Origin: Candidatus Omnitrophota bacterium
Lineage (GTDB): Bacteria; Omnitrophota; Gorgyraeia; Duberdicusellales; 4484-171
Length of the DNA stretch: 5,671 nucleotides
Direction of reading: 5' to 3'
NCBI GenBank assembly: GCA_023228195.1
Contig: JALOBR010000089.1
Location: 1 to 5,671 of the forward strand
The notes beneath the pieces were generated by a model. The model was not told where the DNA came from. It saw only the letters and a program-made list of their open reading frames with translations, and made no database searches. This document shows, piece after piece, positions 3,980 to 5,671 of this stretch (positions are counted from its first letter, which is position 1; the number at the start of each line of letters is the position of its first letter). Both the position numbers and the translations under genes were made by a program.

Positions 3980-5146
3980 GTGAAAGCCATAAAAACCACT
4001 ATCTTTATAGCTATTTTATTAGGGCTTACTTGTGTTGTTTACGCCGGCCAATTCTCTAAGCTTATGGTATTTTATTCGCCCGGTTGCCATAGGTGCGTAG
4101 AGGTAAAAAAGGAGGTTATGCCTAAAATAGAGGCGAAGTATAAAGGGAAAATAACAATAGAATATTTTGATATTACAAATATAGATAATCATAAATTATT
4201 TTTAGGGCTCAAGGGCAAATATGGCCCGGATATGAAAGAGTTTAATCTGCCGGTTTTCTTTATGCAGGGGAAGTTTCTGAATACAAAGGCTGATTTAGGA
4301 ATTGGTTTGCGTAATCTGATCGATGGTTCATTGGCTCAATTAGATAATCAGCTAACAGGCGTAAGTGGTGTGGATTTGACCGCGCATTTTAAAGGTTTTA
4401 AGCCTTTGGTTATTCTCGGATCCGGGTTAGTTGACGGGATTAATCCTTGCGCGTTTACGGTTATAGTGTTTTTTATCTCTTATCTCGCCCTTCAGGGTTA
4501 CAGAAAAAAAGAGTTAATCGTCATCGGGCTTTCTTTTATTTTTTCAGTTTTTGTTACCTATTCTTTAATTGGCTTAGGGATCTTTAATTTTCTTTACCGG
4601 ATGAAATCTTTCTGGTTTTTTGTCAGGATATTTAATATTTCGGTTGGGATATTCAGTGTCATTTTAGGCATTTTCGCGCTCTATGACCTGTTTAAATTCA
4701 TAAAGACTAAGGATACACAAGGTTTAATATTACAGTTGCCCAGAGCGATAAAAAACCGGATCCATTCGGTAATAAGTTTACATTACCGTAAATCTAAAGA
4801 GAAAAGTGCTGATAAGCCGCGAGCAATTTTGCCGCGATTGATTTTAAGCGCGCTGATAACCGGTTTTTTGGTCTCCATTCTTGAGGCGGTTTGTACCGGA
4901 CAACTTTATTTGCCGACGATAGCCTTTGTTTTAAAGACTACTCCGCTCAAGTTACAGGCGCTCGCGTATCTGGTAATCTATAATATTATGTTTATTTTTC
5001 CCCTCTTGGTTATATTTATGCTGGCTTTGTTTGGGGTAACTTCGGCCCAATTCGCCAATTTCTTAAAGAAAAACCTCGCGGGAGTTAAAGTGATTATGGC
5101 GTTTGTATTTTTTAGTTTAGGAATATTTTTAATTTGGAGAGGATAA
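3980..5146 (+). CDS. Thioredoxin domain fused to CcdA/DsbD-type membrane electron transporter
   Basis: With a GTG start at 3980 the product is 388 residues. Residues 1-22 form a Sec signal (KAIK, hydrophobic core, V-Y-A cleavage). A thioredoxin-like domain follows (about 25-120) with active site CHRC (36-39) and a cis-proline in FNLPVFF (P91). Then come six membrane segments (about 142-171, 178-205, 211-240, 283-318, 328-353, 367-386) in two halves joined by a basic cytoplasmic loop. Each half has the expected buried cysteine: C157 in DGINPCAF and C305 in EAVCTGQLYLP, as in CcdA and DsbD. It should carry electrons from cytoplasmic thioredoxin to the periplasm. The thioredoxin domain is N-terminal, whereas DsbD has it C-terminal. 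The frame stays open to an ATG at 3893, but that lies in the divergent palindrome with no ribosome site; GTG 3962 is another possible start. It overlaps the DUF1573 gene by one base. Confidence 0.85.
   Translation: MKAIKTTIFIAILLGLTCVVYAGQFSKLMVFYSPGCHRCVEVKKEVMPKIEAKYKGKITIEYFDITNIDNHKLFLGLKGKYGPDMKEFNLPVFFMQGKFLNTKADLGIGLRNLIDGSLAQLDNQLTGVSGVDLTAHFKGFKPLVILGSGLVDGINPCAFTVIVFFISYLALQGYRKKELIVIGLSFIFSVFVTYSLIGLGIFNFLYRMKSFWFFVRIFNISVGIFSVILGIFALYDLFKFIKTKDTQGLILQLPRAIKNRIHSVISLHYRKSKEKSADKPRAILPRLILSALITGFLVSILEAVCTGQLYLPTIAFVLKTTPLKLQALAYLVIYNIMFIFPLLVIFMLALFGVTSAQFANFLKKNLAGVKVIMAFVFFSLGIFLIWRG
5136..5142 (+). promoter_or_regulatory. Ribosome binding site deciding the DUF1573 start
   Basis: GGAGAGG (5136-5142) lies 3 bases before the ATG at 5146, with its core GGAG 6 bases away. 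It argues for the ATG at 5146 rather than the in-frame TTG at 5134, which has no SD ahead and would place the SD inside the coding region. The ATG shares its A with the stop of the upstream gene (TAATG). Confidence 0.7.
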
Positions 5147-5556
5147 TGTTCAAGCCTTGTTTACTCGTATTATTGTTATTTTTTGTTTTGTCAGGATGTT
5201 GTCCTATCAGAGAAAAAGGCCTGGTTAAAAATTTAAGTTCAAGCATTCCGGAGAAACAGGATCCTTGTTTAAAAGATTTCGGCTTGATTAAGGCCGGAGA
5301 GGTTGCTAAGCATTCCTTTACTATTAAGAATGAGTCTAAGGAAGTTTTAAATATTAAAGATGTAAGTACCTCTTGCGGTTGTACGGTAACAGAAATAAAA
5401 AATAAAATGCTTAAACCCGGCGAAAGCACTCTTGTGGATGTTAAGTTTGATTCTAAAGGTTACTCGGGAGCAGTGGAGCAATTTGTTTATGTAAGCACAG
5501 ATAGCCTTGACGAATCGCTGGTTAGGTTTATAATTAAGGCTAATGTAATTAAATAA
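5146..5556 (+). CDS. DUF1573 domain lipoprotein
   Basis: A 136-residue lipoprotein. Residues 1-17 are a type II signal peptide with hydrophobic core LLVLLLFFV and lipobox LSGC; C18 would be lipidated, with E23/K24 soon after. After a short linker, residues 39-136 form a DUF1573 domain, an Ig-like beta fold found in exported proteins: DFGLIKAGE (44-52), HSFTIKNES (56-64), the hallmark TSCGCTV (75-81), LKPGES and VDVKFDSKGYSGAV. Biochemical function of DUF1573 is not established. Besides C18, cysteines are C19, C41, C77 and C79. The gene follows the thioredoxin-CcdA fusion with a TAATG overlap, so the two are translated together and the lipoprotein could be a redox client or partner of the transporter; that link is inference. 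The next gene starts 20 bases after the stop. Confidence 0.9.
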   Translation: MFKPCLLVLLLFFVLSGCCPIREKGLVKNLSSSIPEKQDPCLKDFGLIKAGEVAKHSFTIKNESKEVLNIKDVSTSCGCTVTEIKNKMLKPGESTLVDVKFDSKGYSGAVEQFVYVSTDSLDESLVRFIIKANVIK

Positions 5557-5576
5557 TTAATCTGGGGGATGCTAAT

Positions 5577-5671
5577 ATGTGGTCTTTGCAATTAAGAATG
5601 TGGCTTTTGGTTTCAGTGCTCTTTGGTTTTATCTATGCTCTTCTGGTTCTGCTCGGAACGCAATTTCTGCA
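5577..5671 (+). CDS. Membrane protein, probable HtpX-like M48 protease (N-terminus only)
   Basis: Only the first 31 residues lie in the window; the gene runs off the right edge. They begin MWSLQLRMWLLVSVLFGF and continue as one long hydrophobic helix to about residue 27, ending LLGTQFL. The short amphipathic start with LRMWLL followed by a transmembrane helix resembles the N-terminus of HtpX-type M48 membrane metalloproteases, which degrade damaged membrane proteins. The zinc motif HExxH would lie beyond the window, so this is a likeness rather than proof; any membrane protein with a similar first helix is possible. GGGGGA (5564-5569), 7 bases before the ATG, is a good SD. It is 20 bp downstream of the DUF1573 gene on the same strand with no terminator between, so it is probably in the same operon. 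Confidence 0.5.
   Translation, partial: MWSLQLRMWLLVSVLFGFIYALLVLLGTQFL

Noticed and set aside
3980..4051. Lipoprotein signal (GLTC) at the start of the thioredoxin-CcdA protein
   Set aside because: The residue before the cysteine is threonine rather than G/A/S, so the lipobox fails; V-Y-A just after it is a normal signal peptidase I site.
5134..5145. TTG start giving a longer DUF1573 protein
   Set aside because: The added MERI would come from the SD sequence GGAGAGG itself; the ATG at 5146 has the SD at good distance and yields a normal lipoprotein signal peptide.
5112..5429. Minus-strand open frame of 105 codons
   Set aside because: It lies opposite the DUF1573 lipoprotein gene, which has a lipobox and the TSCGCTV hallmark; no independent support.

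Overview
The window looks like chromosomal DNA from an uncultivated, low-to-moderate G+C, Gram-negative-type bacterium. The style best fits Omnitrophota (formerly OP3) or a related candidate phylum. Support comes from a lipoprotein with a clear lipobox, exported proteins with signal peptides, a periplasmic-facing thiol-disulfide transporter, MEP-pathway IspH, and a small DUF5674 protein of a kind I associate with candidate-phylum genomes. The taxonomic call is inference from gene style; there is no rRNA or marker gene here to prove it.

Layout. Positions 1-95 hold the end of an upstream unit: a small hairpin, then a strong intrinsic terminator whose 3' arm also carries the -35 box of the next promoter. 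Positions 96-766 (+) are a two-gene cassette, DUF5674 plus a small helical protein of unknown function, joined by a TAATG overlap. A 120-bp gap (767-886) holds a large hairpin and an AU-rich leader with a good Shine-Dalgarno (SD) sequence. Positions 887-2011 (+) encode a membrane-anchored small heat-shock protein and an exported protein of unknown function. On the minus strand, 3886-1980 is an isoprenoid operon: a polyprenyl (probably geranylgeranyl) diphosphate synthase followed by IspH, again joined by TAATG. Its end overlaps the end of the preceding plus-strand gene by 32 bp. A short divergent region (3887-3979) separates it from a second plus-strand operon, 3980 to the window end: a thioredoxin domain fused to a CcdA/DsbD-type membrane domain, a DUF1573 lipoprotein, and the start of a membrane protein that resembles the N-terminus of HtpX-type M48 proteases.

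How the genes may work together. IspH makes IPP/DMAPP and the prenyl synthase condenses them, so the minus-strand operon is a coherent isoprenoid unit. The two plus-strand operons share an envelope theme: a chaperone tethered to the membrane, an exported protein, an electron-transfer module for periplasmic disulfides, a cysteine-containing lipoprotein and possibly a membrane protease. That suggests envelope protein quality control, but this is inferred from adjacency. No mobile element, CRISPR array, tRNA or rRNA was seen. The least ordinary features are the anchored Hsp20, the thioredoxin-CcdA fusion paired with DUF1573, and two promoters with the same TTGCA(G/T)-N17-TAnnAT-N6-ATG geometry that predict leaderless mRNAs.
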